From: Bacillus norwichensis
GTDB lineage: Bacteria > Bacillota > Bacilli > Bacillales > Bacillaceae_C
Length of the DNA: 51,588 nucleotides
Reading direction: 5' to 3'
Assembly (NCBI RefSeq): GCF_014836955.1
Contig: NZ_JACSPV010000030.1
Coordinates: 1 to 51,588, forward strand
Shown: positions 1 through 7,912 of the stretch, one piece after another
Layout: every line of letters begins with the position of its first letter
Position numbering within the stretch: position 1 is the stretch's first letter
Position numbers and translations under genes: made by a program
Notes under the pieces: generated by a model
Seen by the model: only the letters and a program-made list of their open reading frames with translations
Told to the model about the DNA's origin: nothing
Databases searched by the model: none

Positions 1-77
1 ATCGAACTTCCATTTTTGGAAGCGAAAGTGTTCAAAATTAATTAGCAAAAAGTGTTCAATTCTACTTGACGGTCACA
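1..77. mobile_element. Right terminal end of an IS21-like insertion sequence (partial)
   Basis: The 11-mer AAAGTGTTCAA occurs twice as a direct repeat (25-35 and 49-59), and the stretch ends at about 75-77 with a sequence whose complement starts TGTGACCGTCAAG. Multiple short direct repeats next to a terminal TG...CA end are typical of IS21-family ends, where IstA binds. The next open frame starts immediately afterwards without a start codon, as expected if the element inserted inside a gene. The transposase genes would lie outside the window, so the family assignment is inference. Confidence 0.55.
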
Positions 78-153
78 CCAAAAGAAACTTAAAGAAATAT
101 TAGGCTACAATCCTAATGAAAAAAGAATCAACTACATAATAAAGAAAGATGGC

Positions 154-834
154 TTGCTTGATCAGATGGAATATACAAGAACTGATAAAGATTATCCAGT
201 TTCATGGGAGATTAACGATGACCTAGAATTTATTATGCTGTCGGATTTTACGGAAGATGTACAGGAAATTATGAAGAAGTATACAAATAGTAAGAGGTTT
301 ACAGTTAAATTTCCTATCAAGGCATTTCATGGATCAGAGGAATCCTATAATGACGGATATTTAGATGGAACTTTTTACGAGGTAGACAATACCCATCATA
401 TACCATTTGAAGTGTTTATGTATTGTATGGGTAGTAAAGAAATCGGGAGTACTGGCTTTTATTTGTATAGTTACCTAAAAATGAAGAATCAAATATTCGA
501 AGGTGGCTATGATGTTTCAATGAAAACACTAGCAGAGGATTCAGGATTATCATACAGTGTCATGGTTAGAACCCTTTCCAATCTAAGAAAGTTTAATTTG
601 GTTGAAGCAATACATAATCAAAAATTCTTTTGCTTAACGTTGGAAGATGGGAAAAGGAGAGCCAACACATACATTACTAATGACTATGAGTTATTTGATG
701 ATAAGCCAAAGCAATATAAGAAAATGAAAGTTGTAAGTGTTGAAGATTATGCTGCCCTGAAGGAATTAGAAGAAAAGAAGAAAAAGGATAAAGAAGGAAG
801 GGTAAATATTGCTTTAGAAGAGTTGCCATATTAA
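154..834 (+). CDS. Replication/HTH-type phage protein, 5'-truncated by the IS end
   Basis: The listed start is TTG at 154 and the first ATG is at 166, but the frame is open from base 70. The codons between about 78 and 154 read as natural protein (LGYNPNEKRINYIIKKDG), so the real N-terminus was probably removed by the insertion element that ends at about 77. Residues 120-160 contain a winged-helix-like segment (LAEDSGLSYSVMVRTLSNLR), and the C-terminus is lysine/glutamate rich. The position, upstream of the terminase genes and of an AT-rich inverted-repeat segment, would suit a phage or plasmid replication initiator or a DNA-binding regulator. I cannot assign a family with certainty. It is probably non-functional or at least shortened. 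Confidence 0.6.
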   Translation: MLDQMEYTRTDKDYPVSWEINDDLEFIMLSDFTEDVQEIMKKYTNSKRFTVKFPIKAFHGSEESYNDGYLDGTFYEVDNTHHIPFEVFMYCMGSKEIGSTGFYLYSYLKMKNQIFEGGYDVSMKTLAEDSGLSYSVMVRTLSNLRKFNLVEAIHNQKFFCLTLEDGKRRANTYITNDYELFDDKPKQYKKMKVVSVEDYAALKELEEKKKKDKEGRVNIALEELPY

Positions 835-843
835 CAGTTTTTT

Positions 844-996
844 AAAAGGTTACGTTTTGAACCTACATATAATATAGGTGTATCTAACCTATAAATATGT
901 AATTAATTATATAAATATTCAATTATAATATTATTAAAGTAATAACTAAATAATTAAATAACTCGTATTATATATAGAACCAAAACGTAACCTTTT
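844..996. repeat. 16-bp inverted repeat bracketing an AT-rich segment
   Basis: The arm AAAAGGTTACGTTTTG (844-859) is perfectly complementary to CAAAACGTAACCTTTT (981-996). The 121 nt between them is almost entirely A and T and contains a small inner hairpin (ATAGGT...ACCTAT, around 879-897). It sits directly behind a possible replication gene and ahead of the terminase genes. It could be a replication origin, a long-range RNA hairpin or a recombination site; the sequence does not decide. Confidence 0.6.
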
Positions 997-1010
997 TAAT
1001 TTCTATTCTA

Positions 1011-1041
1011 GGATTGCTCATTATTGGGCAGTCCTTTTTTT
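1011..1041 (+). terminator. Rho-independent terminator
   Basis: The stem GGATTGC/GCAGTCC (one G-U pair) is followed by seven T. It lies between the truncated HTH gene and the terminase cluster. Confidence 0.7.
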
Positions 1042-1065
1042 AATCTAATCAAAGGAGAATCGTAA

Positions 1066-1221
1066 ATGGAAAATATAATCAAAGAAGTTAAAAAGGATTT
1101 AGACAAATTAAACAATACCATAATAAAAATTAAAGCTAACAATAACTACCAGGAAATCCTATACAGTAAGATTTTGGATTGTTTAGATGAATTGGATGGT
1201 CTGGAAGGTGATAAAAAATGA
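1066..1221 (+). CDS. Small phage protein (51 aa), unknown
   Basis: This is an ATG start with a clear ribosome binding site (AAAGGAGAA, 1051-1059). The predicted 51-residue protein is rich in Lys, Asp, Leu and Ile with a heptad-like pattern, which suggests a short coiled coil. Its TGA overlaps the ATG of the next gene (ATGA at 1218-1221), indicating translational coupling with the terminase small subunit. No function can be given from the sequence. Small coiled-coil proteins are common just before phage packaging genes. Confidence 0.65.
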   Translation: MENIIKEVKKDLDKLNNTIIKIKANNNYQEILYSKILDCLDELDGLEGDKK

Positions 1222-1628
1222 ATATCTACGAAGCCTTATCAAATGTGAAGGATTGGCGTAAACGTGAGTATTTTAAATGGAAACACAATATCAGATATGA
1301 CCAACGCCTAGAAAAGAGATCGGAAGAAGAATTTTTACGATATGTCGGCAGGAAAACAATGAATCCTTTTATTGAGTTTGAAAGATCACCCGAATACAAG
1401 CAATTGTTAATGGTCTATTTGGATAGCCAAGTAGCAAATGACTTTGATGAGATCTACAATGTGGTATCAGATAAAGCAAAGCAAGGGGACGAAAAGAGTA
1501 TTCGTTTGTTTTTGTCGATGCAGAAGGATATACAGTCAAATGCTAAACTTGCAGCAAAGAGTTTACAGTTTGTTGAGGATGATATTGAAGATGATGAAGA
1601 AGAATATGAGGAATTGGATTTGAGTTAA
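1218..1628 (+). CDS. Phage terminase small subunit-like protein
   Basis: The 136-residue protein lies directly upstream of a recognisable large terminase, the usual place of TerS. It is basic at the N-terminus and very acidic at the C-terminus (a run of Asp/Glu from about residue 121). It carries a segment near residues 85-105 (DKAKQGDEKSIRLFLSM) like that in HTH-type small terminase subunits of Bacillus phages, in which small subunits recognise the pac site and load the genome into the packaging motor. The start overlaps the stop of the 51-aa gene. A terminator-like hairpin follows. The assignment rests on context plus partial similarity. Confidence 0.65.
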   Translation: MNIYEALSNVKDWRKREYFKWKHNIRYDQRLEKRSEEEFLRYVGRKTMNPFIEFERSPEYKQLLMVYLDSQVANDFDEIYNVVSDKAKQGDEKSIRLFLSMQKDIQSNAKLAAKSLQFVEDDIEDDEEEYEELDLS

Positions 1629-1657
1629 GGGGTGTACTTTTTGGTACGCTCCTTTTT
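1629..1657 (+). terminator. Terminator-like hairpin between terS and terL
   Basis: The stem GGGGTGTAC/GTACGCTCC, with G-U pairs, is followed by six T. It may attenuate rather than end transcription, because the large terminase gene follows within 25 nt. Confidence 0.55.
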
Positions 1658-1676
1658 TGTTTGGAGGTGGAAATGA

Positions 1677-3296
1677 TTGATAACAAAGAATAAGAGTAAA
1701 CCTAAGCAGAATAGAGCATTGCAAAAGGTAATGAAAGATTTTAGATTATGGGCAAAGAATTTCTGCCGTATCATTGACAATGATGGAAATTCGGTTCCAT
1801 TCGTCCTCAATCCTGAACAGGAACAGTTTATAAAGAATATGGAAAAGTATAATGTGATTCTTAAAGGACGCCAAATAGGATTTACTACGCTTTCACTAGC
1901 CTATATGTTGTACAGTGCCATTACTAAGCCCGATACATCTTATATGATGATGACCCATCATAACAAGGTTACACAGTCGTTATTGCGTAAATTAAAGCGT
2001 ATGTATCATTCTTTGCCACATGAGAATGAAAAGTATGCAGAATTATTTCCTAAACTTGATTTATCCAATAGGGATGAATTGTCGTTTAAGAATGGCAGCC
2101 GTATCATGGTTGCAACGGCAGGGGGAGAGGATTCAATATCAGGAAACACTTTCCAACTAATCCACTTTTCGGAAATGGGAAAGTACGATGATGGACAAGA
2201 AGAAATCATGGCTACAGCCATTCCTGCATTAGCCAAGAATCCTGATAGTAAGATCATTACTGAAAGTACGGGTATGGGCTATAATTTTTATCAAGAGTTA
2301 TTTATGAAGGCGTACAGGGGCAAAGAATCTGTATGGAAAGCCCATTTCTATTCATGGCTTGCTAAGGCTTACCAAAAGCAATTTAAACATTCCTTTGATG
2401 AAGCAGAACAATGGTTTAGATTACATAACAATGGCCGGAGATTAACTTATGATGATTTGGAACATGATGAACGGATATTAAAGGATAAATTCAAAGCAAA
2501 TTATAGGCAATTGATGTATAGACGTTATTACATAGAAACTAATTCACTTGAAAAGTTTAAAAGAGAATTTCCTACAACTCCTGATGAAGCATTTCAAACA
2601 AGTAATGTAAGTGTATTTGATACAAATAAAATAGTTGAACGGTTGCAGCATGTTATTCCACCACTGGAAACGAAAGAAATATATGATCAGTTGCCTGATA
2701 CATTAAAGCCATACATAAATAAGAACCTATTCATTTATCATCTTCCTAAAAAGGGTATGCGTCATTATGGGGGCGTTGATGTGGCATCGGGTACAGGTGG
2801 AGTCAATGACAACAGTACAATGAGTATATTTAATGCAGATGGTCAGCAAATGGCTTCATTTTATGCAAATGATATTCCTGTCTATAAATTCGCTGAAATA
2901 GTGGATTCATTAGGCAGGTTTTTTAATTATGCTTTCCTTTGTGTTGAAAGGAATAGTTACGGTTTGCCGTTGATTGAGAAGTTGAGAAAAGAATATCATT
3001 ACATGAATTTGCTTAAACAAAAGATATTTGACCAAAAAGGAAAACGTAAATTACAACTAGGATTTCAAACAACAAAGATAACAAAGCCTATTATCATCAA
3101 TGATATGAAAGAAAACTTTGAACTAGGCATGATCAATATTGAATGTGTTCAGACATTAGAAGAAATGAAAATCTATCAAGAGTCAAACGGCAAGATGAAT
3201 AATAAGCGTGGAAATGGGCTTCATGACGATTTAGTAATTAGTGTCGCTATGGCTTGTCAGGCCATGAAACAGAATAAATACTATGTAGATATTTAA
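1677..3296 (+). CDS. Phage terminase large subunit (TerL)
   Basis: This is the packaging motor ATPase and nuclease, 539 residues. The TTG start is chosen because GGAGG lies 9 nt upstream, while the nearby ATG at 1673 runs into a stop. The ATPase domain shows a Walker-A-like GRQIGFTT (64-71) and a Walker-B-like HFSE (163-166). The C-terminal RNase-H-like nuclease domain shows acidic residues in GVDVASGTGG (D368), FLCVERNSYG (E424) and GLHDDLVIS (D517/D518). All expected catalytic positions are present and the length is normal for the family, so the gene looks intact although the surrounding phage is not. It is followed by a portal gene, the conventional order. Confidence 0.92.
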   Translation: MITKNKSKPKQNRALQKVMKDFRLWAKNFCRIIDNDGNSVPFVLNPEQEQFIKNMEKYNVILKGRQIGFTTLSLAYMLYSAITKPDTSYMMMTHHNKVTQSLLRKLKRMYHSLPHENEKYAELFPKLDLSNRDELSFKNGSRIMVATAGGEDSISGNTFQLIHFSEMGKYDDGQEEIMATAIPALAKNPDSKIITESTGMGYNFYQELFMKAYRGKESVWKAHFYSWLAKAYQKQFKHSFDEAEQWFRLHNNGRRLTYDDLEHDERILKDKFKANYRQLMYRRYYIETNSLEKFKREFPTTPDEAFQTSNVSVFDTNKIVERLQHVIPPLETKEIYDQLPDTLKPYINKNLFIYHLPKKGMRHYGGVDVASGTGGVNDNSTMSIFNADGQQMASFYANDIPVYKFAEIVDSLGRFFNYAFLCVERNSYGLPLIEKLRKEYHYMNLLKQKIFDQKGKRKLQLGFQTTKITKPIIINDMKENFELGMINIECVQTLEEMKIYQESNGKMNNKRGNGLHDDLVISVAMACQAMKQNKYYVDI

Positions 3297-3349
3297 CTGC
3301 GACAATATGTCTGAGTTAGAGATTGGGTAGATTATGGACTCTGCATTTT

Positions 3350-3398
3350 TGGAGACTCCGACATAATGTCGGTTAGTTAAAAGTGAGATTATCTCACG
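3350..3398. repeat. Cluster of short odd-centred palindromes
   Basis: Three perfect palindromes with a single central base follow each other: GGAGACTCC (about 3351-3359), CCGACATAATGTCGG (3358-3372) and GTGAGATTATCTCAC (3384-3398). They lie in the terL-portal gap just before a terminator hairpin. Each would form only a tight hairpin in RNA; as DNA they resemble protein-binding sites. Confidence 0.6.
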
Positions 3399-3403
3399 TC
3401 TAG

Positions 3404-3440
3404 AAGTCAGTCCTTTTGATGGATTGACTTTTTATTTTTT
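3404..3440 (+). terminator. Rho-independent terminator after terL
   Basis: The stem AAGTCAGTCC/GGATTGACTT (one G-U pair) has a TTTTGAT loop and is followed by a T-rich tract. Confidence 0.65.
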
Positions 3441-3457
3441 GCAAAGGAGGAATTAAA

Positions 3458-4825
3458 TTGACTGATAAACTACAACAATACATTAAAGATAAATATGACG
3501 GGGCTTCCGATTGGTTTGTTGAGGAAGTACAGAGTGTTTCTAATCAGCAACGTGTACAAGATGTGATTAGTAAAAAAAAGTATTTGAACGGGGAACACAA
3601 GATTCTGCAACGGCAACCGTATAAATATAATGGTAAGGTTGTTGAGCCTAGACGAATCGTTCTTCAATATGCAAAGACATTACTAAACTTTCAAAAATCG
3701 TACTTGCTCGCTAACAAAATTACATTAACTGGAAATGAAGAAGTTGTAAGGGCATTAAATAATGTCAATCGTAAAGGCAAATACGACAGAGTGAACATGT
3801 CAATTTTGGGTTCGGTTCTTAAATACGGCAATATGGCTGAGTATATTTATGTAGAAGATGGCGTGATCAAATCTAAGTTGATTGATCCAAGTGAGTGCTA
3901 TCCAGTATATGATCATGAGAATAATCTTATTGCCCTTATACAAGCGTATATGTGTGATGGAGTGGAATACTATACGGTATATGAAAAGGACACTGTAAGC
4001 GAATATAACAATGCTGGCGGTACATTAAGGATGACAGGAAGGTTTCATAATCTTAGTGGATTACCAATTGTTTATAAGTCAGATAATGAATTGAGTAATA
4101 CAGAAGGTAGAAGTGAACTGGATGACTGGATTGAGATACTTGATAATATGGAGGATTTAATCAGTAAGTACACTGATAGTTTCTATCGCTTCATGAATCC
4201 TGTGCCCGTTGTAATTGGTTTAGACTTGAAGGGAGAGGGCTTACCATCTGATGTGGTAGGGGCTGGCATACGATTGGATGACGGTGGAGAGTTTAGGTTT
4301 GAGGGTAACGGATTAGATTATAAATCCTTTGAGACAGTTTATAAGACGCTACTACAGGAACTTCTTGACATTAGCCAAGTCCCAGCAGTTTCAATGAATA
4401 AGACAGACGTTTCTAATCTTTCAGAATTCTCCATCCGTTTACTCTATTCACTAGCGGACGTTAAGGCAAGTATAAACGAACAGTATATGCGTGATGGCAT
4501 TGAGCAGCGTCATGATGTGATCAGGCGGTTACTTGGATATCAGGGTGTTAAGTTTACTGATGAACAATGGGACAGTTTGAACATGGTGTTCCAATACAAT
4601 ACTCCATCGAACAATACGGAGATCATAAGTAATCTTAAAGAGTTGAGGGAAATGGGTGGAATCAGTTTGGAGAGTCTATTAGAACAGTCACCATATACAA
4701 CAGATATTGCATCGGAGTTGCAAAGGTTGGGCAGTGAAAAGGTAATTGCGGGAAATGATTTGGGAAATAGTGAAAGTAGAAAAGTAGAAACAGAAAGTGA
4801 AAGTAAAAGTGAAAATGTATTGTAA
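3458..4825 (+). CDS. Phage portal protein (SPP1 gp6-like family)
   Basis: The 455-residue protein starts at TTG with AAAGGAGG 9 nt upstream. It begins with an N-terminal helical part, followed by a segment rich in the features of SPP1-type portal proteins: the LILDN/ILDNMEDLISKY-type helix near residue 230, PVPVVIGLDLKG, and the SVPAV/QVPAVSMN stretch before a long helical wing. Portal proteins form the dodecameric ring at the capsid vertex through which terminase pumps DNA. The C-terminus ends in a Ser/Glu/Lys repeat (SESRKVETESESKSE), perhaps expanded by short repeats. Its position directly after terL supports the call. The capsid genes that should follow are absent. Confidence 0.85.
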   Translation: MTDKLQQYIKDKYDGASDWFVEEVQSVSNQQRVQDVISKKKYLNGEHKILQRQPYKYNGKVVEPRRIVLQYAKTLLNFQKSYLLANKITLTGNEEVVRALNNVNRKGKYDRVNMSILGSVLKYGNMAEYIYVEDGVIKSKLIDPSECYPVYDHENNLIALIQAYMCDGVEYYTVYEKDTVSEYNNAGGTLRMTGRFHNLSGLPIVYKSDNELSNTEGRSELDDWIEILDNMEDLISKYTDSFYRFMNPVPVVIGLDLKGEGLPSDVVGAGIRLDDGGEFRFEGNGLDYKSFETVYKTLLQELLDISQVPAVSMNKTDVSNLSEFSIRLLYSLADVKASINEQYMRDGIEQRHDVIRRLLGYQGVKFTDEQWDSLNMVFQYNTPSNNTEIISNLKELREMGGISLESLLEQSPYTTDIASELQRLGSEKVIAGNDLGNSESRKVETESESKSENVL

Positions 4826-5282
4826 TAATTGAGGATAGGGTAGGGGAAAGTTTAAAGGGAATGTTGATATGACGTGCTTTAGTGTGATAAAGTATATGTT
4901 GACCTTCGCGCGCCTGTTATATAGGGGAGTGGCTTGACAATTAATACTAAAAAAAGGTAGTATGGTATGTACAAACTATTCCCCTGAAAAATCCTCTTAT
5001 AACTACAATTATTTCCCTTGTAAGAAACTGTAAATCTACTTCCCATAACTTGCATTATGTCTACTAGGGCTCAAGTTTATGATAATGAATATTAGGTTCA
5101 AGTTAAGTTGTAAGAAAATGGCAGCAAATCATAGTATAAAATGATAGGTGGATACCCCTAATTGATAAAATGAGTCGCCTAGCATACCATTTTACACATA
5201 CAGGAAATTTTCAGTAAATTATACTCAATTCTCGCTATTTTTATGGTAAGATTTTACTATATATAATAGGGGGGATTTTTTA
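4826..5282 (+). promoter_or_regulatory. Non-coding gap with a strong sigma-A promoter
   Basis: A TTGACA box (4934-4939) stands 18 nt from TAGTAT (4958-4963). No convincing ORF begins within 300 nt downstream, so the promoter may drive an untranslated leader for the lipoprotein gene at 5283 or a small RNA. Nearer the gene, TATATATAAT (about 5258-5267) could be a second -10 box. I see nothing else in the gap; it occupies the place where phage minor-head or capsid genes would be expected. Confidence 0.5.
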
Positions 5283-5885
5283 ATGAGGAGTTTGAAGTTT
5301 CTAGCAATTTTTATACTTTTTTGGGGATTAATAGGATGTAGTAATAAAGCAAGTGGTAAGAGTGAGTATAGAGCCGATTTGCAATCCGTAGTTGATGATA
5401 TTATGGATAATGCAGCAAATGCTGAAAATATGGTGTCTACTTATGCGGATTTATGGAGTTTTAGTATAAATAAAAGTGGTCAAATGAAGATTCAAGACAT
5501 TGCAGATAAATTAAATTTAAGTAAAAGTGAAGTAATAGATTATTTTGAAATACTTGAGTTTACTGATGTAGTTATTGGTGGATATAGTGGGAATATACGG
5601 TCATTAAATAAGTATTATACTGAAACAGGAAAAATTGAAGAGTTAGAAGATGCTTCTAATGAGATTCAAAATAAAATTAAGAAATTAAACAATCCGCCAG
5701 AGGAATATGTAAAAGTATATGATAAAGTTGTTGAATTATATACTTTAGCGGAAGAACTAAAGGAAATGGCAATAAGTCCTAACGGTTCTTTAGTTACCTT
5801 TAATCAACAACGTGGACAATTATCAAATGATATTGTAAGCAAGTATAAAGAAATAGAAGTAATCCTTCCGAATGAAAATGATTAG
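5283..5885 (+). CDS. Predicted lipoprotein, unknown function
   Basis: The 200-residue protein starts with a classical type II signal peptide: positive MRSLK, a hydrophobic core, and the lipobox LIGC with the lipidated Cys at residue 19. The mature part is mostly helical and charged. A segment MKIQDIADKLNLSKSEVIDYF (about 62-82) resembles a helix-turn-helix pattern, which is odd for an extracellular protein. The ATG follows AGGGGGG. The gene lies inside the phage module between portal and connector genes, in the place of capsid genes, so it may be a lysogeny-expressed accessory (moron) gene, for example for superinfection exclusion. That role is inference only. Confidence 0.75.
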   Translation: MRSLKFLAIFILFWGLIGCSNKASGKSEYRADLQSVVDDIMDNAANAENMVSTYADLWSFSINKSGQMKIQDIADKLNLSKSEVIDYFEILEFTDVVIGGYSGNIRSLNKYYTETGKIEELEDASNEIQNKIKKLNNPPEEYVKVYDKVVELYTLAEELKEMAISPNGSLVTFNQQRGQLSNDIVSKYKEIEVILPNEND

Positions 5886-5927
5886 CGATTAGGTTTACAT
5901 TAATAAAATTGATAGAGGTGTTTTTAA

Positions 5928-6500
5928 TTGAATCATGATCATGTTCAAGATACAGTTGAATTTTATTTTAATGGAGAAGCGATTTCAGGAACCTTATTCA
6001 CATATTTTGATGGAGTTACAGAAAGACAAAATACATTTATGTTTAACTATAAAGGTTACACCATACATATATCACTTAAAGAAGATCAAAAATATTACTT
6101 TGTTGCCCCAAAGCATTGTGAAATTATTGATAAATTAGGAATTGAAGGACATAAAAAGTATGAGGACAATTTATCAACTGTGCATTCAATTGAGCGTGAT
6201 TTTGTTGTTATAAATGAAAAAGTATATAACTATTATTGTAAACTTATTGTTCATTCACCAAAGGTTTATTATCTTGATTTATTGTTAGAAGATGGAACAC
6301 ATTTAGATGGTACTAATAAATTAACGGATATGAATACAAGAGGGAATAAGCGTCAAATGATTAAGAATCTCCAATACCAAGCACAAGATTATTTCAAACG
6401 TAATAAAATTGAGCCTTCTAAAGATTTCTTGAATAAAGAAAAAACGAATGAATATGAGCAAGCCAAAAAGATAATTAAAGAAATAATTGAGTCACTTTAA
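5928..6500 (+). CDS. Hypothetical protein in phage module
   Basis: A 190-residue soluble protein starts at TTG, 9-10 nt after GAGGTG. The first half is rich in aromatic residues and beta-prone (FYFNGEAISG, FNYKGYTIHISL), and the last 50 residues are lysine rich and helical. I recognise no family. It is followed at once by a strong terminator, so it forms a unit with the lipoprotein gene 43 nt upstream; the two may act together. Base composition is as AT-rich as the rest of the phage region. Confidence 0.65.
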   Translation: MNHDHVQDTVEFYFNGEAISGTLFTYFDGVTERQNTFMFNYKGYTIHISLKEDQKYYFVAPKHCEIIDKLGIEGHKKYEDNLSTVHSIERDFVVINEKVYNYYCKLIVHSPKVYYLDLLLEDGTHLDGTNKLTDMNTRGNKRQMIKNLQYQAQDYFKRNKIEPSKDFLNKEKTNEYEQAKKIIKEIIESL

Positions 6501-6519
6501 TTAGTGGCTCTTTTTTTTT
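6489..6519 (+). terminator. Rho-independent terminator
   Basis: GAGTCACT/AGTGGCTC (one G-U pair) with a 6-nt loop is followed by nine T. It overlaps the end of the preceding gene. It also argues against the longer GTG start (6504) of the next ORF. Confidence 0.8.
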
Positions 6520-6545
6520 GCAAATTTACAGAAAGGACTGATCAC

Positions 6546-6890
6546 ATGAATAACCTACAACGCTTAGAATTAGAGACAAAAGGTATCCAGTTATCTCAAT
6601 CAGAGTTAACCATCTACCTCCAAGAAAACGACTTGCAGCCATTTGATGAATACGATCCTTCTAGCGCCACTAATAAGAAAATGATATACCAATCTTCTTT
6701 ATCCATTCTTGAATCCATCGCAAACAACCCTGTCAATTTAAAATCATATCGTCTTGATGATATGACAGTAAGCGACTTTGCTGAATCATTAATGGCAAGG
6801 ATTGATCAGTTAGAAAGAAAAATACGGCTTTTGAAAACGGATGAACAAATTCAAAACGAATCAAATTTCTTCATGTTGTTTTCTGATTAA
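6546..6890 (+). CDS. Phage head-tail connector-like protein
   Basis: The 114-residue protein starts at ATG 6546, preceded by AGAAAGGA; the frame continues upstream to a GTG at 6504 but that lies inside a terminator. The sequence (FDEYDPSSATNKKMIYQSS, SILESIANNP, MTVSDFAESLMARIDQLERK) has the helical architecture and short conserved blocks of small head-tail connector/adaptor proteins that dock under the portal. After the TAA, the same frame continues past a second stop and an A10 run into a very basic peptide (KKATHSKRSAKRKSKRKK); the gene may once have been longer or a tiny basic gene may have decayed here. Confidence 0.65.
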   Translation: MNNLQRLELETKGIQLSQSELTIYLQENDLQPFDEYDPSSATNKKMIYQSSLSILESIANNPVNLKSYRLDDMTVSDFAESLMARIDQLERKIRLLKTDEQIQNESNFFMLFSD

Positions 6891-7051
6891 GCCTAAAAAA
6901 AAAAGAAAGCTACTCATTCCAAACGCTCAGCCAAGCGCAAATCTAAACGGAAGAAGTAACTTTCAGTATCACCACAGGAAGGGGAAACTCTTCCCTTCCT
7001 ACTCATTAATATTATATACTTTCCAGATTTAAAAATAAAGGGGGTTTTTAA

Positions 7052-7657
7052 GTGAATCCATTTGCAATAAACGAACAGGATATTCAATATTTATTTGAAT
7101 CGGCAGGAACGGAAGTATTAATCAACGATAATCCACATAAAGCCATCATAACTAATTCAGGTTTTAACAGTGAAAATGATGAACGTTACATAAATACACT
7201 TAATCCTATTCGTATGGGCGATTTGGTGACGTTTAATGATCATCAATACATAATCATTACGGAGTCAACTAGCAAGCGATACGCAAAGTATAGAGCCATT
7301 ATGAGACATTGTAACTTTACAATACAATTCCCTGGTGAGATTGAACGTGTTCCAGTGTTAGATGAGGACGGTAATCCAGTACTAGATAAGTATGGTAGGC
7401 CGATATATGAGGATATAGAAGGTGATCCAATTTTCATTCCTGCTATTGTTGATGATAAATATTTCCAAGTCAATAACCAGTTCCAAATGAGAGTAGCGGA
7501 TAATCAAATAATGGTCATTGTACAGGATAATGAATTGAATAGGGACAAGTTTGAAGTAAACGAACGATTTGAATTGATGGGTAAAGAATGGAAGGTATTA
7601 CAGGATGATTTAACGAAAGTAGGAATGTTGATTTTGACATGTGAGAGAGTTGTTTGA
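7052..7657 (+). CDS. Phage structural (head-closure/stopper-like) protein
   Basis: A 201-residue beta-rich protein starts at GTG with GGGGG upstream. It begins MNPFAINEQDIQYLFE and contains GDLVTFNDHQYIIITEST, the pattern of phage proteins in which a small beta barrel sits between connector and tail. An inserted segment (about 95-125: VPVLDEDGNPVLDKYGRP) looks like a repeat-bearing linker of bacteriophage virion proteins. It follows the connector gene as expected for head completion proteins. The function is assigned from context and fold impression, not from a diagnostic motif. Confidence 0.6.
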   Translation: MNPFAINEQDIQYLFESAGTEVLINDNPHKAIITNSGFNSENDERYINTLNPIRMGDLVTFNDHQYIIITESTSKRYAKYRAIMRHCNFTIQFPGEIERVPVLDEDGNPVLDKYGRPIYEDIEGDPIFIPAIVDDKYFQVNNQFQMRVADNQIMVIVQDNELNRDKFEVNERFELMGKEWKVLQDDLTKVGMLILTCERVV

Positions 7658-7723
7658 TATAGGAAGATTAACCATATTTTTTTACCTTTTTGATAATTAA
7701 AGTGGACAATTAGATATAAATAA

Positions 7724-7912
7724 GGTATATTCTTCATAAGCGAATTAAGCGGTCTAAAAATCAATCTTAACTTTGATATATCAACATTTGTGAATAAATA
7801 TCAACTCACCTTCGCAAAAGAAAATCAACCAGATGATGGGCATGATGAAAAAGCAGATGGACAACAAGTAAGGGGAGTTCAAGGTTTGGAGGAACCGCCT
7901 TCAAGCAATTGA
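7724..7912 (+). pseudogene. C-terminal fragment of a phage gene
   Basis: An open frame without a start codon reads as natural protein (ISELSGLKINLNFD, LTFAKENQPDDGHDEKADG) and stops at TGA 7910-7912. The upstream part of the gene is missing; the frame is closed by a stop just before 7724. It is probably a 60-residue remnant of a structural gene. Confidence 0.45.
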
